DNA of 64,000 nt. Source: Wurfbainia villosa. Lineage: Eukaryota > Streptophyta > Magnoliopsida > Zingiberales > Zingiberaceae. Of this stretch, positions 47,001-58,539 are shown one piece after another. The notes under the pieces are model-generated. The model had not been told where the DNA came from. It searched no databases and saw only the letters and a list, made by a program, of their open reading frames with translations. The DNA is taken from NCBI GenBank assembly GCA_025175895.1, contig CM046005.1, positions 61,280,325 through 61,344,324 of the forward strand. Direction: 5' to 3'. Each line of letters opens with the position of its first letter. Within the stretch, counting starts at the first letter, position 1. A program made the translations under genes and the position numbers.

Positions 47001-47461
47001 GTTTCCCCATCGATCTCAGCTCCGAGGACTTCCATCTCATTAAGATGAGCCATCATCTTGAGAACATGATCCCTAACGGGTGTTCCCTCGATCATGGTGG
47101 TCGTCATTAAGTTTCTCATTGCCTCCTACCTAGCCGCCCTACTCTGTTGTCCGAAAAGTTCCTTGAGATTGAACATTATGTCATAAGCTGTGGCTATGGC
47201 CTGATGCTGATGTTGCAGCACATTTGACATAGATGCCAAAATGTAACACCGTGCCATCTCATCTGCCTTTACCCATTTCTTATAACGTTCTTTCTCCTTT
47301 TCATCAGAGTCATCGGTGGGCTTAGGAGGACAGACCTCGAAGAGTACAAATTTGTACTCCTCCGCAGTTAAGACAATATCCAGGTTTCTTTTCCAATCAA
47401 TGTAGTTTGGTCCAGTAAGTTTGTTTTCTTTTAAAATCACAGCAAGTGGGTTGAAAGCCAT
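47001..47461 (-). pseudogene. gag N-terminal part of C1-d
   Basis: ATG at 47461 opens Gag (AFNPLAVILKENKLTG) of the UBN2 type, with ADEMARCYILASMSN and NLMTTTMIEGTPVRDHVLKMM recognisable. A stop near 47126 (TAG replacing a Gln codon) interrupts it. It is cut at 47001 by the C2 composite and continues at 28086. Confidence 0.92.
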
Positions 47462-48507
47462 TTGAAAATCCTAAAAATCACAATGATCAAAATATTAGAT
47501 TTCAAATATTATTGATTCCTCAAAACAATAAAATTCCAAAATCAACCAACACCTCAAAACACCGAGAATATCGCATGCCACGATAGTGTGGACGTATACG
47601 AATTCTACATTTGTAAGAGGAGGTTTTACCCATTAATTTTATTATCTTGTCAACCTTACTTTTTGACAAATAAAATTAATAGTTGGTTCCTCTTTAGCCC
47701 TACAAATAAAAGCAGTGACTCGATGGGGAGGATACTTTTTATTTGCATCTAAGTGTGCACCATTACACGATACTAAGGGAATTATTTCGGATTATGTGCC
47801 TTACCGATGGGGAAGTACACACGCTCCTAAATAATTTCCTATAACCATTATTTGACCTAGTGATCCGCAAACAAACCCATCCGATGGGGAGGAAGGCACT
47901 CAAAGCCAACGCGCAAGTTTGTTGCATCACACGTCAAATTGTAATGGAGGCCGCGGGAATTAATTAAAATGTCCCTCTCCCACTTAGTAAATTGAAAATG
48001 AGGAATTTTAAAATCATACACAACATGCATATAAAACAAATAAGCAATAAATATGGAAAAAATAGAATTTTTCCAACTATTATGGCATTGTCTTCCAATA
48101 TGCATCCCGTCGTGTCGCCACCTCGTCCGCTCCATCTTTTCCCGTGCGCAAGTCACCAAAGAGTTCCGAGCCGAGATAAAACATTTTAATTTACATCCAT
48201 CGATCCTATACTCCACTAAGGAGTGTACAAATAATCTAGATCGAAAGTAAGCTAAAATGAGCAGCTAAACAATGCCGTATTTAATTACAAAAATTAAATA
48301 CAAATCTAGCTTCATCAACCCCGAGGATTCAAATAATAAATTTTTACACACATCCATTCACATACACACACATGGCCATAATAGTCGGATCTTATGCATG
48401 CAACCAAAGAGTTAAAATATGCATATCCTACTATTATCCGGCACATATAATATATGAAAAATGCATAAAAAATTAACCGAATCCTAAACACACAAAACCG
48501 GAAACTG
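47462..48507 (-). other. 5' non-coding leader of C1-d
   Basis: About 1.05 kb like the other C1 leaders, with GATGGGGA-type motifs near 47718, 47805 and 47879. No gene is seen. Confidence 0.7.
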
Positions 48508-48521
48508 TGGCTCTGATACCA
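48508..48521 (-). other. Primer-binding site, tRNA-iMet type (C1-d)
   Basis: TGGCTCTGATACCA, two bases before the LTR start at 48524. Confidence 0.94.
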
Positions 48522-48523
48522 CT

Positions 48524-50542
48524 TGTAGGGAGTTGCTTCGGAGGCTCATTGGCTCCCATGTCCCTGGATTAAAATTTTCACTAATGAAAGAATTAATCCG
48601 GATGGGATGAGCTTCCTTAGCACAACCATTTCATCGTCGTGCTAACAACTTGAGTGATCGCTTGAACAAACTAGTTGTTCAAGCAACACAACTCTTCTAG
48701 TTGGTTAGCCGTGGAAGAGACGACGGACGGATCGCCGGTTTTTGTGTTTGTCTTCGGGGTCCATGATTATACAATATATTTTCATACACACACATGTATA
48801 ATCAAAACATAAAAGAACATGCTCAGATCTGTAATTAAAGTTAAAAGAACTTTATACCTTACGATCTTCTACCGTATGTCCTATCCTTCTCGTGGACGAC
48901 GTGTGGACGAAGATCCTCCGCGAGTAGCAGCCTTCTAGATCGTGTCCTTCCCTTCCTTGTCCGCTGCGAACAAAGAGAAGAACCAACAATTACCTATCCT
49001 TTTTAGAACCGACCACCAAATTAGGGAATTTGGTGCAACTGCCGGCCAAGGAGCGAGTAGATGAAGCGCCGGCCAACTTGAAAAGGGGTTGCCGCCGGCC
49101 ACCAAGGAGAAAAGGAGGAGGAAGAGCGCCGGCCACCAATGGAAGGAGAACCGCCGGCTAAGGAAGAAGGGAGAGGCCTCTAGGATGGGCGCCGGCCAAG
49201 TCTTGATGGAGGAGGATGGGCGCCGACAACAACTAGAAGGTAGAAGGTTGCCGCCCAAGCTTTTGCTCCAAAACCCTAGCCGCCCAAAAACCCTAGCCGC
49301 CCACTTTTTTGGAAGAACCAAAACCCTAATTCCAATTCTATTAATTGCCACCCAACCCTTAGCCATCTATATATAGAGTTGGGCCTAAGCCTCCTTTAAT
49401 CTCCACCGTCGGATCTAGGGATTTAATCTCCACCGTCGGATCTAGAGTTTTATCCCAACCGTCGGATATAGGGTTTAATCCCAATCGTCGGATCTAGGGT
49501 TTCATCGCAACCGTCAGATCTAGGGTTTTATCCCAACCGTCGGATCTAGGGTTTAATCCTAACCATCGGATCTAGGGATTTAATCCCAACCGCTGGTTCT
49601 AGGTTTTGTTTTACATTCTTGGATCTAGACTTCACAAGGATTATATTAGGCTACGATAGGGACCATAAGGAGGAGTTGGATCTTGGCCACCCGATGGATC
49701 GGAACCACACAAACTTTATCCATCAATGATGTTCCATTCCACTAGAGGATCATCATTGAACTACCTCACCAACCCCCATAAATCAATATGGGCTCCATAT
49801 ATTATTTGTACATTTATCTCCCCGTGTTTAAGATATCGAATGTCGATCAATTAATTGATTTACTGACCATCAATTAATTAACATCTAATTCCTCGAGTAG
49901 TACCACTCAACCTTATCATCATGTTGACTAAGTCAACCAGCTGGGTTTACATGATGAACCTTATGAGCTCCTTAAGGGGACATCATCAACCTAATATATA
50001 GGACACGGTTTCCTCCTATAATCAACGACACACCATGTAAATAATATTATTTCCCAACTTACCGGGCATATTGATTTAATCCATCTAAATCTCACCCTCT
50101 GGTAAATCAAAGAAATAAAAACTAAGTACATGTGCCCGTTATTATATCGGGATTAAGAGCATGAACAACATAATATCCGAGGTCTGATTCAATTATGTAG
50201 TCAGCAACAAATTGAATCACCTCTATGTCGGTCCTGCTCAATACACCTAAGTGTACCAGTGTAACTCTATGTTCAAGAAAAAACAATACCAAGCTACACT
50301 ACAACCATGCCAATGGTTTGTCCAAAACCATCTTGGTTGTGAGCCTCTACTTATATTTTACAAGGGACTGATAACATGATCTTCTGTGCCACACCAAGCA
50401 CCATGTTATCTACAATGTAAAATATTAGACAATATGCACAAATATAATAAATATATAAAGTGTAAACAATGATCATGTGATTCTTATTTCAAAATAAAAT
50501 GTTCATACAAAAAGAGCTAGGCTTTCAGTATACATTCCAACA
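48524..50542 (-). repeat. 5' LTR of C1-d (2019 bp)
   Basis: Same length and layout as 22586-24604 with scattered substitutions and no obvious indels. TATA at 49367-49378; eight 26-bp units at 49400-49608. Ends CATTCCAACA at the CGATC duplication. Confidence 0.95.
49400..49608 (-). repeat. 26-bp U3 repeats, 8 copies (C1-d 5' LTR)
   Basis: Same unit number and order as 23461-23667, with point differences. Confidence 0.86.
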
Positions 50543-51358
50543 CGATCCACTAATGATAATCCAATCCACTAAAGGATTATCATTGATCGACCTCACCAAC
50601 CCCCATAAGATAATATGGGATCCACATATTATTTGTACATTTTCTCCCCGTGTTTAAGATCTCGAATGTTCGTCGATTAATTAATTTATTGACCATTAAT
50701 TAATCAACATCTAACTCAATGAGTAGTATCACTCAACCTTTTCATCTTGCCGGACCAAGTCCACCTGCAGGGTTTACCTGATGAACCTTATGAGCTCCTC
50801 AAGGGGACATCATCATCCTAATATATAGGACACAGTTTCATCCTATAATCAATGGAACACCATATAAATAATATCATTTCCCAATTTACCGAGCCTATCG
50901 ATTTAATCTATAAATCTCGCCCATTGGTAAATCAAAGAGATGAATACTAAGTATATGTGCACATTATTATATCGGGATTAAGAGCATGTACAAAATAATA
51001 TCTGAGGTCCGATTCGATTATGTAGTCAGTAATAAATTGAATCACGTCTAAGTCGGTCCTACTCAATACACACAAAGTGCACTAGTGTGATTCTATGGTC
51101 AAGACAAACCAATACCAAATCACACTACAACCATTCCAATGATTTGTCTAAAGCCATTTCGGTTGTGTGCCTTTACTTATACTTTACAAGAAGCCGATAA
51201 CATGATCTCCCGTGTGACACCACACACCATGTTATCTACAATGTAATGTATTAGACAATATTGCATAACCATAAAAATGCAAACAATGATCATGTGATTT
51301 TTATTTCAAAATAAAGATGTTCATATAAAAGATAGACTTTTCAGTATACATCCCTACA
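50543..51358 (-). repeat. 5' LTR of C1-c, right piece
   Basis: Resumes the LTR interrupted at 22585, starting with the duplicated CGATC and ending CATCCCTACA. It is followed by GTGGC, the TSD of C1-c. Confidence 0.94.
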
Positions 51359-52052
51359 GTGGCTTGCTCATCTCCTTTCTTCTTCGTTCTGCAAGTAAAG
51401 CAACACCTCTCTCGACCGAGACCGCGTTAGTTTGTTCATGTAACTCAAATTTCGAAAAGAATTTGTCGAACCTAATCTTAGGTAAATCTTTAGATACCTT
51501 GTAGACATCAACCATGGATGCCCACAAGGTGGTCCTAGGAAAAACATTAAGAGTGTACCTTATTACATTCCGATTGTCTACCTTTTGTCCGATGGCATGT
51601 AGGTCGTTCAAAATGTCTTGGATCCACGCATGGAGTTGTGAATCAGTCTCGTGATCCTGCATCTTTAGATTATACAGTTTATTTAAAAGTGAATCTCTTT
51701 TACATACCTTAGCATCGAACGTCCCTTCATGTAGATCAATTAATTTGTTCCAGAGGTCTTTGGCGCTAATGAATGGTCCAAGTCGGTTGAGCTCCTCCTT
51801 GGACAAGCCACATTGCAATATTTGAGTTGCTCTTGCATCGGCTTCGATTTGCCTCTTGGTTGCATTGGTCCACTTGTCAAAATCCAAGGGCTCCCCTTGA
51901 TCATTGGTGGGTAGAGAAAAGCTGGTTTGGATTATTATCCAAGTCTCGACTTATGTTTTCAAGAAACACTCCATCTGAGCTTTCCAATAACGGAAATCAT
52001 TTCCGTTAAAGAACGAAGGTCGGGTGGTGTTATACCTCTCAATGTGAGCCAT
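51359..52052 (-). pseudogene. gag of S-b, N-terminal part
   Basis: ATG at 52052 (MAHIERYN...FNGNDFRYWK) begins a Sirevirus-like Gag. A TAA at 51952-51954 breaks it after about 33 codons, after which 51359-51887 is open. The UBN2-type region includes LHAWIQDILNDLHAIGQKVDNR and FPRTTLWASMVD, nearly the same as in the S-c Gag (LHVIGEKVDNR, FPRTTLWASMVD). It ends at the C1-c insertion and continues at 14614. Confidence 0.88.
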
Positions 52053-52531
52053 TAAATATCTTGCAAAACACGAATAAAAACCAAAAGGAATTCCAAGTCT
52101 TGGTCTTGGATTAGTAATGTGGGAAATAATAAGAAATAAACAGAAATAAATAAAAAGAATAAGAAACTAACAAAAACTAGAAACTTATGACCTTCGATGT
52201 CCCTGAAAGAGTACTAAATGTTGGTTTTTGGGGATGAATACAGCTTGTTAAAAGGGTATTTCTTCATAAGAAGTGTATATCTCTCAAAGAGCTTCGATTT
52301 GGTAGGTAGATCATTTCATGAGTCCACTTGTGCAGAAAGTTATGGCCATTTTACTGTCAGCTACTCCAAAAGAGAATACTTGCAAACACACAACCAAAAG
52401 AAAAGTACCAAGTCTTCATCTTGGATTAGTAGTGCGGGAGAAAAAAATCCTAAAGAAAACACGAATCAAAAAATACGAAAAGAAAGCCAAAAAGTGCTAG
52501 ATTGGTGGTTTCACCAAATCTTAGCACTCCC
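52053..52531 (-). other. 5' leader of S-b
   Basis: About 480 bases between PBS and gag. Its right two thirds match 11119-11378. No gene is seen. Confidence 0.7.
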
Positions 52532-52544
52532 TCACTGATACCAA
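52532..52544 (-). other. Degenerate primer-binding site (S-b)
   Basis: TCACTGATACCAA-like sequence next to the LTR start at 52546; two bases differ from the intact site at 11379-11392. Confidence 0.75.
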
Positions 52545-52545
52545 T

Positions 52546-53631
52546 TGTTGGATCGAGAAGCGTCGCTAGAGGAGAGGTGAATAGCGAGCATAAAACTTTT
52601 CTTTTCGTTTGTTTGATATACGAGCAAGTACAATGGAAAAATAAAAAGGACAAGTTTATTTTTACTTGGTTCACAACCCAAAGGTTTCTAGTCCAAGGCC
52701 CCGCGATCCTTGACCGCATACAAAGGGGAAATCCACTATAAGGTCTCTTCCTCGTTGGAGGTAGGAGACAACAAACACAAAACCGAAAGCACGAGGATGA
52801 GGCAACAAGCCTACCTCACCTCGTTACGATTAAAACAAAGAATACAGTAAACAAAAATAATTGTTGTTGTTACCGACGAAGAAGATAAAAGCTTGACGTC
52901 GCATCGGCATTATGAGGGTGTTGGAGCTTTGGTGTTGTAGGAGCACTTAAGAATAATCTTGACTGATATTTGGGTTGGTGCCCTCCCCTCCTTTTATAGA
53001 TTTGTGCCTTGGAATAAGTTTCCTCAAATGTTAGAACTAATCTCGAGGTGGCACCTTATCTTATCGCGATGTGGCCGCGTTAAACATTATCCATTTTGAC
53101 CTAGCGCAAAAGGCTGATTCATCGCCATCAGTTGACTGATGCCTTCTATCAGTCGACTGATGTGCATTAGTCGATTGCCCAATGACCAGCAGTCGACTGC
53201 TAGCCTGACCACTTCCCTACATTAAGAGGTTATCACAGAAAATGGTAAATGCGATAGTTTCTTACCATCATATCTCGACCTAGACCTTCCACAGGAAGTC
53301 TTAGTCGGATCGCCGCCTACGGTCATCCTCGTACAGAGGACATGACCTTACCATCTCTCTTCACACTCATGCTTATCTCTGGTCCTTTATGACCTTTCAC
53401 TTTGCTTCCGGTCTTCCACCTGGGTTTTTCGACTCCCACGAAGTTTCCCCGGTGTCGCCCGACCACCACGGTTTCCCGACTCGGGATTCTCCGGGGGTCG
53501 CTGACCTTCGGCTTAGCTTAACCATCTCCTGCACACTAAATTCAGCTCATGAGATAACAATATGACCTTAACTTTGGATCTTTGTCATAATCAAAATCTA
53601 GGTTCGATTATCTAGTGCCCCTACACCAACA
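52546..53631 (-). repeat. Right LTR of S-b (1086 bp)
   Basis: Begins TGTTGGATCGAG and ends CTACACCAACA. TATA (CTATAAAAGG, minus strand) at 52990-52999. Four CAGTCGACTG-type palindromes at 53138-53200. It is shorter than its partner by about 240 bases. Confidence 0.88.
52990..52999 (-). promoter_or_regulatory. TATA box in right S-b LTR
   Basis: CTATAAAAGG on the minus strand. Confidence 0.55.
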
Positions 53632-54760
53632 AGTAGGTCTTACCCATTCAATCATCCTTTCAGGTATTTCTACTATTCTAAAATCCTGAGAGGTTTGCCG
53701 AGACTTTTTAGCATCTTCCAAATTAATATACTTTTAAGCCCAGGATAATAAATCATCAAAGCTTGTAGAAGGCTTTTTAGTCAAGGATTTAAAGAAGTCC
53801 CCTTCTCTGAGCCCCTGAGTAAATGCTCCCACCATCATACCGAATTTTATAGCAGGAATTTTCTGAGCGACCTATGTAAATCTATGTACATACTATGGTA
53901 AACTTTCTTGTTCTCTTTATTTAAGATTAAAAAGACTTAACAGTTGACGCAAATATTTTTTAGAACTAAAAAAATGCCTTAAAAATAACATGGAAAAATC
54001 CTTGAAGGACACAATACTCCGTGTCTTCAGATCACTAAACCATTGTTGTGCCGATCCTATTAAGGTAGTGATAAACACTCGACACTTAACCCCATCAGTA
54101 TAGCGATACAACAGAGCAGCATTCTCGAATCTTCTTAAGTGATCCTTAGGATCAGAAGAATCATTGTATTCAGGCATTTGAGGAAGTCGAAAATGCCGAG
54201 GTAAGTCTTCATTCAAGATATCTTTAGTGAAAGGATTTGACTCTTCTATTTTTACATTAGTGGCTACAATAGGAATTTCCTCCTCAGGTTGTTTATCCTC
54301 CATAGGAGCAACACACTTTTCTTTCCCCTTTGCTTGCTTGCAGGCATGAGAAGGACCTTTCTTCGGTCGAGAAATTTTATCTCCTTCTTTAAAATGGCTA
54401 TCAGAAACATCTTATTTAATCTTGTTTAGGGTGGTCCTCTATGACATTTGATCCATCATCTCGGCAATTATTTGCATCAGATCTTCCTTATATAAGGGCT
54501 CTCAACGCCTTTTACTGGTGCCTCCCCTAAAAGTATTGGAGATAGATTTCTCCTCCTCCGTTGGTTCCTTCAAGGTCCATCCCCTACTTTGTCCTCCTCT
54601 ACCCCTTTTATAGATGGATCAACTGCCTCCTCTTGGAGATGAATTTACTTTAATGCCCTTTGCCAATCTGTCCTTGTAACTGCTTTTCCTGCTTCAATTC
54701 AAAATATCTCCTTAAGTGCCCCTGCCGCATATTAGTTTAAATAAAATACAAACATAAATG
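53632..54760 (-). mobile_element. Ty3/gypsy fragment carrying gag
   Basis: Bounded by the S-b LTR and the C1-e LTR. It contains one gypsy Gag frame and degraded coding sequence around it; no LTR, PBS or PPT is seen. Confidence 0.7.
53917..54303 (-). pseudogene. Ty3/gypsy gag fragment
   Basis: A 128-codon open stretch with the retrotransposon Gag signature of Ty3 elements: LPRHFRLPQMPEYND...DPKDHLRRFENAA, YTDGVKCRVFITTL, AQQWFSDL, and FLRHFFSSK. This is the capsid-forming region. The upstream stretch (54304-54720) is lysine-rich with stops, and the downstream stretch (53640-53916) looks like further Gag with frame breaks. It probably comes from the Athila/Tat side of Ty3, which is a guess. 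Confidence 0.8.
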
Positions 54761-56620
54761 TGAAGGTAGGAAACTTCGCTTCCCAATTCAACTCGGTCGC
54801 TTGTTCATGGCGATCCCTTTTATGTCCCTGAATAAAAAAATTTATCCTTGACAAGAGGGATTACCCAAGCTACCATTTCATCGTCATGCTATTCGATTAG
54901 AGTGGTCCCTTGAACAAACTTGTTGTTCAAGCCACCAACCTCTATTCTACGAATAGCTGCGGAATAGACGATGTACGGATCCTTGGTTTTTGTGTTTGTA
55001 TTCGGGGTCCAAGTTTATTTAGCCATAAAACAAAGCATACAACATGCATATAATTGAAAAACAATCATAGACATAACACAAAAAAAATATAAAACAACAT
55101 TTATACCTCTCGATCTTCTATTGTATGTCCTTCCTCCTTTTGGACATCGTGTGGGCGATGATCTTCCAAAAGTCAAAGCCTCCTAGATCACCAATCTTCC
55201 TTCCTTGCTCGCTCCGAACAAGAGGAAGTATAGAAACAAAACACTTCTCCTTCTTTCAACCAACCACCAAGCTCCAAGCTTGGTGCTTGCCGCCGGCCAA
55301 GAAGAAGAACCAAGAGAAGTGAACGCCGACCAAAACTATAAGGGAAGAGACCCTAGAATTTTTTCACCGGCCAAGGAGAAGAGGGAATCTTGGTTGGGCG
55401 CCGGTCAAGGTGGATAGAAGAAGGAGGGGCACCGACAACCCTAAGGAAGAAGAAAACCTTCCTTAATTTTAGCCACCCAAACCCTTCTCCAAAAACCCTA
55501 GCCTCCTTTTGTTTCTTGCCGCCCAAGCCAAAAGAAACAAAACCCTAATCTCTCTTTATCCCACGCCGAATCCTTAAGACCCATTTTATAGAGTTAGGAT
55601 TAAGTCTCCTTTTAATCTCAACCGACGGTTCTAGGGATTTAATCTCAACCGTCGGATCTAGAGATTTAATCTCCACCGTCGGATCTAGAGTTTTGTTTTC
55701 AACCATTGGATCTAGGCTTCATAAGGTTTTAATAGGCTCCAATAGGGACCAAGAGGAGGAGTTGGATCTTGGTCACCCAATGGATCAAGCCCACATAAAG
55801 TCCGATCCATTAATGATAATCCAATCCACTAGAGGATTATCATTGATCTACCTCACCAACCCCCATAAGTTAATATGGGCTCCATATATATTATTTGTAC
55901 ATTTTTCTCCCCGTGTTTAAGATCTCGAATGTCCGTCGATTAATTAATTTACTGACAATTAATTAATCAACATCTAACTTCATGAGTGGTACCACTCAAC
56001 CTTATCATCATGCCGGACCAAGTCCACCTGTAGGGTTTACATCATGAACCATATGAGCTCCTCAAGGGGACATCATCATCCTATTATATAGGACACGGTT
56101 TTCTCCTATAATCAATAGCACACCATATAAATAATATCATTTCCCAACTTACCGAGCCTATCGATTTACTCTATAAATCTCGCCCATTAGTAAATCAAAT
56201 AAATGAATACTTAGTATATGTGCCCGTTATTATATCGGGATTAAGAGCATGTACAATATAATATCTGAGGTCCGATTCGATTATGTAGTTAGCAATGAAT
56301 CTAATCACCTCTAAATCGGTCCTGCTCAATACACACAAAGTGTACTAGTGTGATTCTATGGTCAAGACAAACCAATACCAAATCATACTACAACCATACC
56401 AATGGTGTGTCCAAAGTCATCTTGGTTGTGAGCCTTTACTTATAATCTATAAGGAGCTAATAACATGATCTACCGTGTGACACTACATACCATGTTATCT
56501 ACAATGTAATGTATTAGACAATATGCATAACCATAAATATGCAAACAATGATCATGTGATCCTTATTTCAAAATAAAAATGTTCATACAAAAGATTGACT
56601 TTTTAGTATACATCCCAACA
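54761..56620 (-). repeat. 3' LTR of C1-e (1860 bp)
   Basis: Starts TGAAGGTAGG and ends CATCCCAACA. Four 26-bp units lie at 55614-55700 and a TATA-like CTATAAAATG at 55582-55591 (minus strand). Closest in layout to the C1-c LTRs. Confidence 0.92.
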
Positions 56621-57343
56621 ATCTCCCACCTATACTAAAAGACTATACTGTCCTTAAACTGTCATACATCTAATTCCCATTCCCTCCACATGCCTATCAA
56701 AAGCTCTTGCCGGAAGGGCCTTAGTGAAAGGATCTGTCAGGTTATCCTCTGATGCAATCTTGGCCACAACAACTTCTCCTCGCTTTACGATTTCTTGAAT
56801 CAGGTGGTACTTGCGCTCTATGTGTTTACTTGCCTTATGGGCTCATGGTTCCTTCGAGTTTGCAACTGCACCACTATTATCACAATAAATTGTGATAGTT
56901 CTAGGCAAATCAGGAATCACATCCAAGTCCATCAAGAAATTCCTGAGTCATACAGCTTCTTTGGTCGCCTCAGAGGCTGCCACATACTCAGCTTCCATGG
57001 TGGAGTCCGCCACGCATTTCTGCTTGACAGTCCTCCATACAATGGTTCCACCTCCCAAAGTAAATAGAAAACCTGAGGTAGACTTACTGTTATCCCAATC
57101 TAATTAGAAGTCGGAATCAGTATAACCCACAGGGAGTAATTGGTTTGCCTGGTAAACTAGCATATAATCCCTAGTTTTTCTAAGGTACTTCAATATATGC
57201 TTTACCATAGTCCAATGTCCCTGTCTTGGATTACTCTAATATCTGCTGACCATGCCCACGACAAAGCAAATATCTGGTCTCGTACATAGCATTGCATACA
57301 TGAGGCTTCCTATTGCTGAAGCATAAGGAACCGCCTTCATCTC
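56621..57343 (-). pseudogene. RNase H end of pol, C1-e
   Basis: Begins with the PPT (complement of ATCTCCCACCTATAC). The sequence reads as the RNase H C-terminus of C1 pol: ASKHIERK, CDNSGA-type, STMEAEYVA and TDSDF regions are recognisable, broken by several stops, including TGA in the EPRAHKA segment and in the SDF region. The frame is lost upstream at 57343, where the S-c LTR starts. Confidence 0.88.
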
Positions 57344-57712
57344 TGTTAGGAATCGTTGGAATAGCTAGAGGGGAGTGAATAGCATTTTTCAGTTTCTACA
57401 AGAAGATTAGCGGAAGCAAACACAATAATATATGTAAAAACAAAATCAAACGCAAACAAGGCCTTTTACGTGGTTCGGAGATAACGCTCCTACTCCACGG
57501 CGATCCTTGAGGTGGATCAATCCAAGCAAATCCACTAATGAGCTTTCTTTACACCACAACTCCTCTTCTTTACAAAAGATGTTGATCTAAGCTTAGAGAG
57601 AAGAGGAGGAGATTTAAATCACTTAGAAAGCTAAAGAATTCGTGGAGGCTGGTGAGAAAGATTGGAGAATAAGCATTAACCCCAAAAACCTCCACCAGCC
57701 CTCTTTTTATAG

Positions 57713-57722
57713 AGAAGAGGCT
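57713..57722 (-). promoter_or_regulatory. TATA box in S-c LTR
   Basis: CTATAAAAAG on the minus strand, in the same context as the other S LTRs. Confidence 0.5.
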
Positions 57723-58194
57723 GATTTTCCCGTTGGAGCCCGATCAGTCGACTGATGTACAGCATCAGTCGACTGCTGGCATGGTTAACGGCTTCTGAAT
57801 AGCCGGATTCGTGGGATTCAGAGTCGTTTCATCCAACGACACTTTCATCAGTCGACTGATCCCTCCATCAGTCGAGTGATCACGGCCGCAGTCGAGTACG
57901 ACTCCATTCTCAGACTGCTTACGTCTATCACCGATCATCGCTGGCGCGATCGCGATTGCAATCATCGATCGTATCTTGGTCACAAGAATGATCCGTCGTG
58001 GTTTCATCCGACTAAGTCGAGAGCACCGATCGGGCCGATCGATACATCGTGATCGATCATCGATACTTATCAAGTGTGAATATTTCACACTTGATTTCAC
58101 CCCCTAGACCTAGACTTAACCTCCTAGCTCTTCCTTAAGCCTTGCGCCTTCAGGATCCCTCCGAGTCCGTGACTTGTTCGTCCTTTGCGCCTTG

Positions 58195-58425
58195 CTTCCA
58201 AGAGCTTTCTTTGGTTTTGTCATGTCTAGAGTTTTCCTTTGCCAAAGCGTGCTTGGACTTTACGCCGCCAAGTCTACATGCTTGGACTTACGCTGCCAAG
58301 ACTTGCTTTTGGACTCCCTTTGCCAAGATCCGCTTGACTTCAAGACAACATGCTTGGTCTTATGCCGCCAAACCTTTACCTTGGACTCTTCTTTCACCAA
58401 GTCTTCATACTTGGATTTTCCTGTT
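58195..58425 (-). repeat. CCAAG/CTTGG module array in S-c LTR
   Basis: Six to eight imperfect units with CTTGGACTT and GCCAAG, the complement of the S-a array. It lies upstream of the TATA on the minus strand. Confidence 0.72.
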
Positions 58426-58525
58426 ACTTAAACATCATCACAATTTAGATCACAAATTGTTGCCTAACTTAGATGATTATCCAAACATCAAAACATAAAA
58501 TGCTTGGGGCATTGTTGCACCAACA

Positions 58526-58539
58526 ATCTCCCCCTTTTT
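58526..58539 (-). other. Polypurine tract of S-c
   Basis: Minus strand AAAAAGGGGGAGAT directly before the 3' LTR. Further tracts lie near 58630 and 58734. Confidence 0.86.

Larger units (their letters stand above)
22586..50542 (-). mobile_element. C1-d: Ty1/copia element, complete but interrupted by C2 composite
   Basis: Minus-strand C1 element with equal-length LTRs (2019 bp each), PBS, PPT, gag-pol and an exact CGATC duplication. Its gag is split at 28086/47001 by the C2 composite. Without that insert it is about 9 kb. The LTR pair is less diverged by eye than that of C1-c, fitting a later insertion. Confidence 0.96.
14615..51358 (-). mobile_element. C1-c: Ty1/copia element, complete but interrupted by C1-d
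   Basis: Minus-strand C1 element with both LTRs, PBS, PPT and a broken gag-pol. It is flanked by the 5-bp duplication GTGGC and inserted in the gag of S-b. Its right LTR is split by C1-d (22586-50542). Without that insert the element is about 8.8 kb. Confidence 0.95.
11394..53631 (-). mobile_element. S-b: gag-only Sirevirus-like element, interrupted by C1-c
   Basis: Minus-strand element. From right to left it has 5' LTR 52546-53631, PBS, leader, gag (52052-51359, then 14614-13822 after the insertion), a non-coding region with several polypurine tracts, and 3' LTR 11394-12715. Removing C1-c leaves about 5.5 kb with no protease, integrase, RT or RNase H between the end of gag and the 3' PPT. 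This fits a non-autonomous gag-bearing (TR-GAG-like) element or an old pol deletion. No TSD is seen at its outer ends. Confidence 0.75.
54761..57343 (-). mobile_element. C1-e: Ty1/copia element, 3' end
   Basis: Minus-strand C1 element with 3' LTR, PPT and the RNase H end of pol. It is cut at 57343 by S-c; the rest should lie right of the window. The expected TSD left of the LTR is AAATG (54756-54760). Confidence 0.9.
57344..58525 (-). repeat. 3' LTR of S-c (1182 bp)
   Basis: Begins TGTTAGGAATCG and ends TTGCACCAACA. TATA-like CTATAAAAAG at 57713-57722 (minus strand). CAGTCGACTG palindromes at 57750-57900 and a CCAAG/CTTGG module array at 58195-58425 match the architecture of the S-a LTR. Confidence 0.92.
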
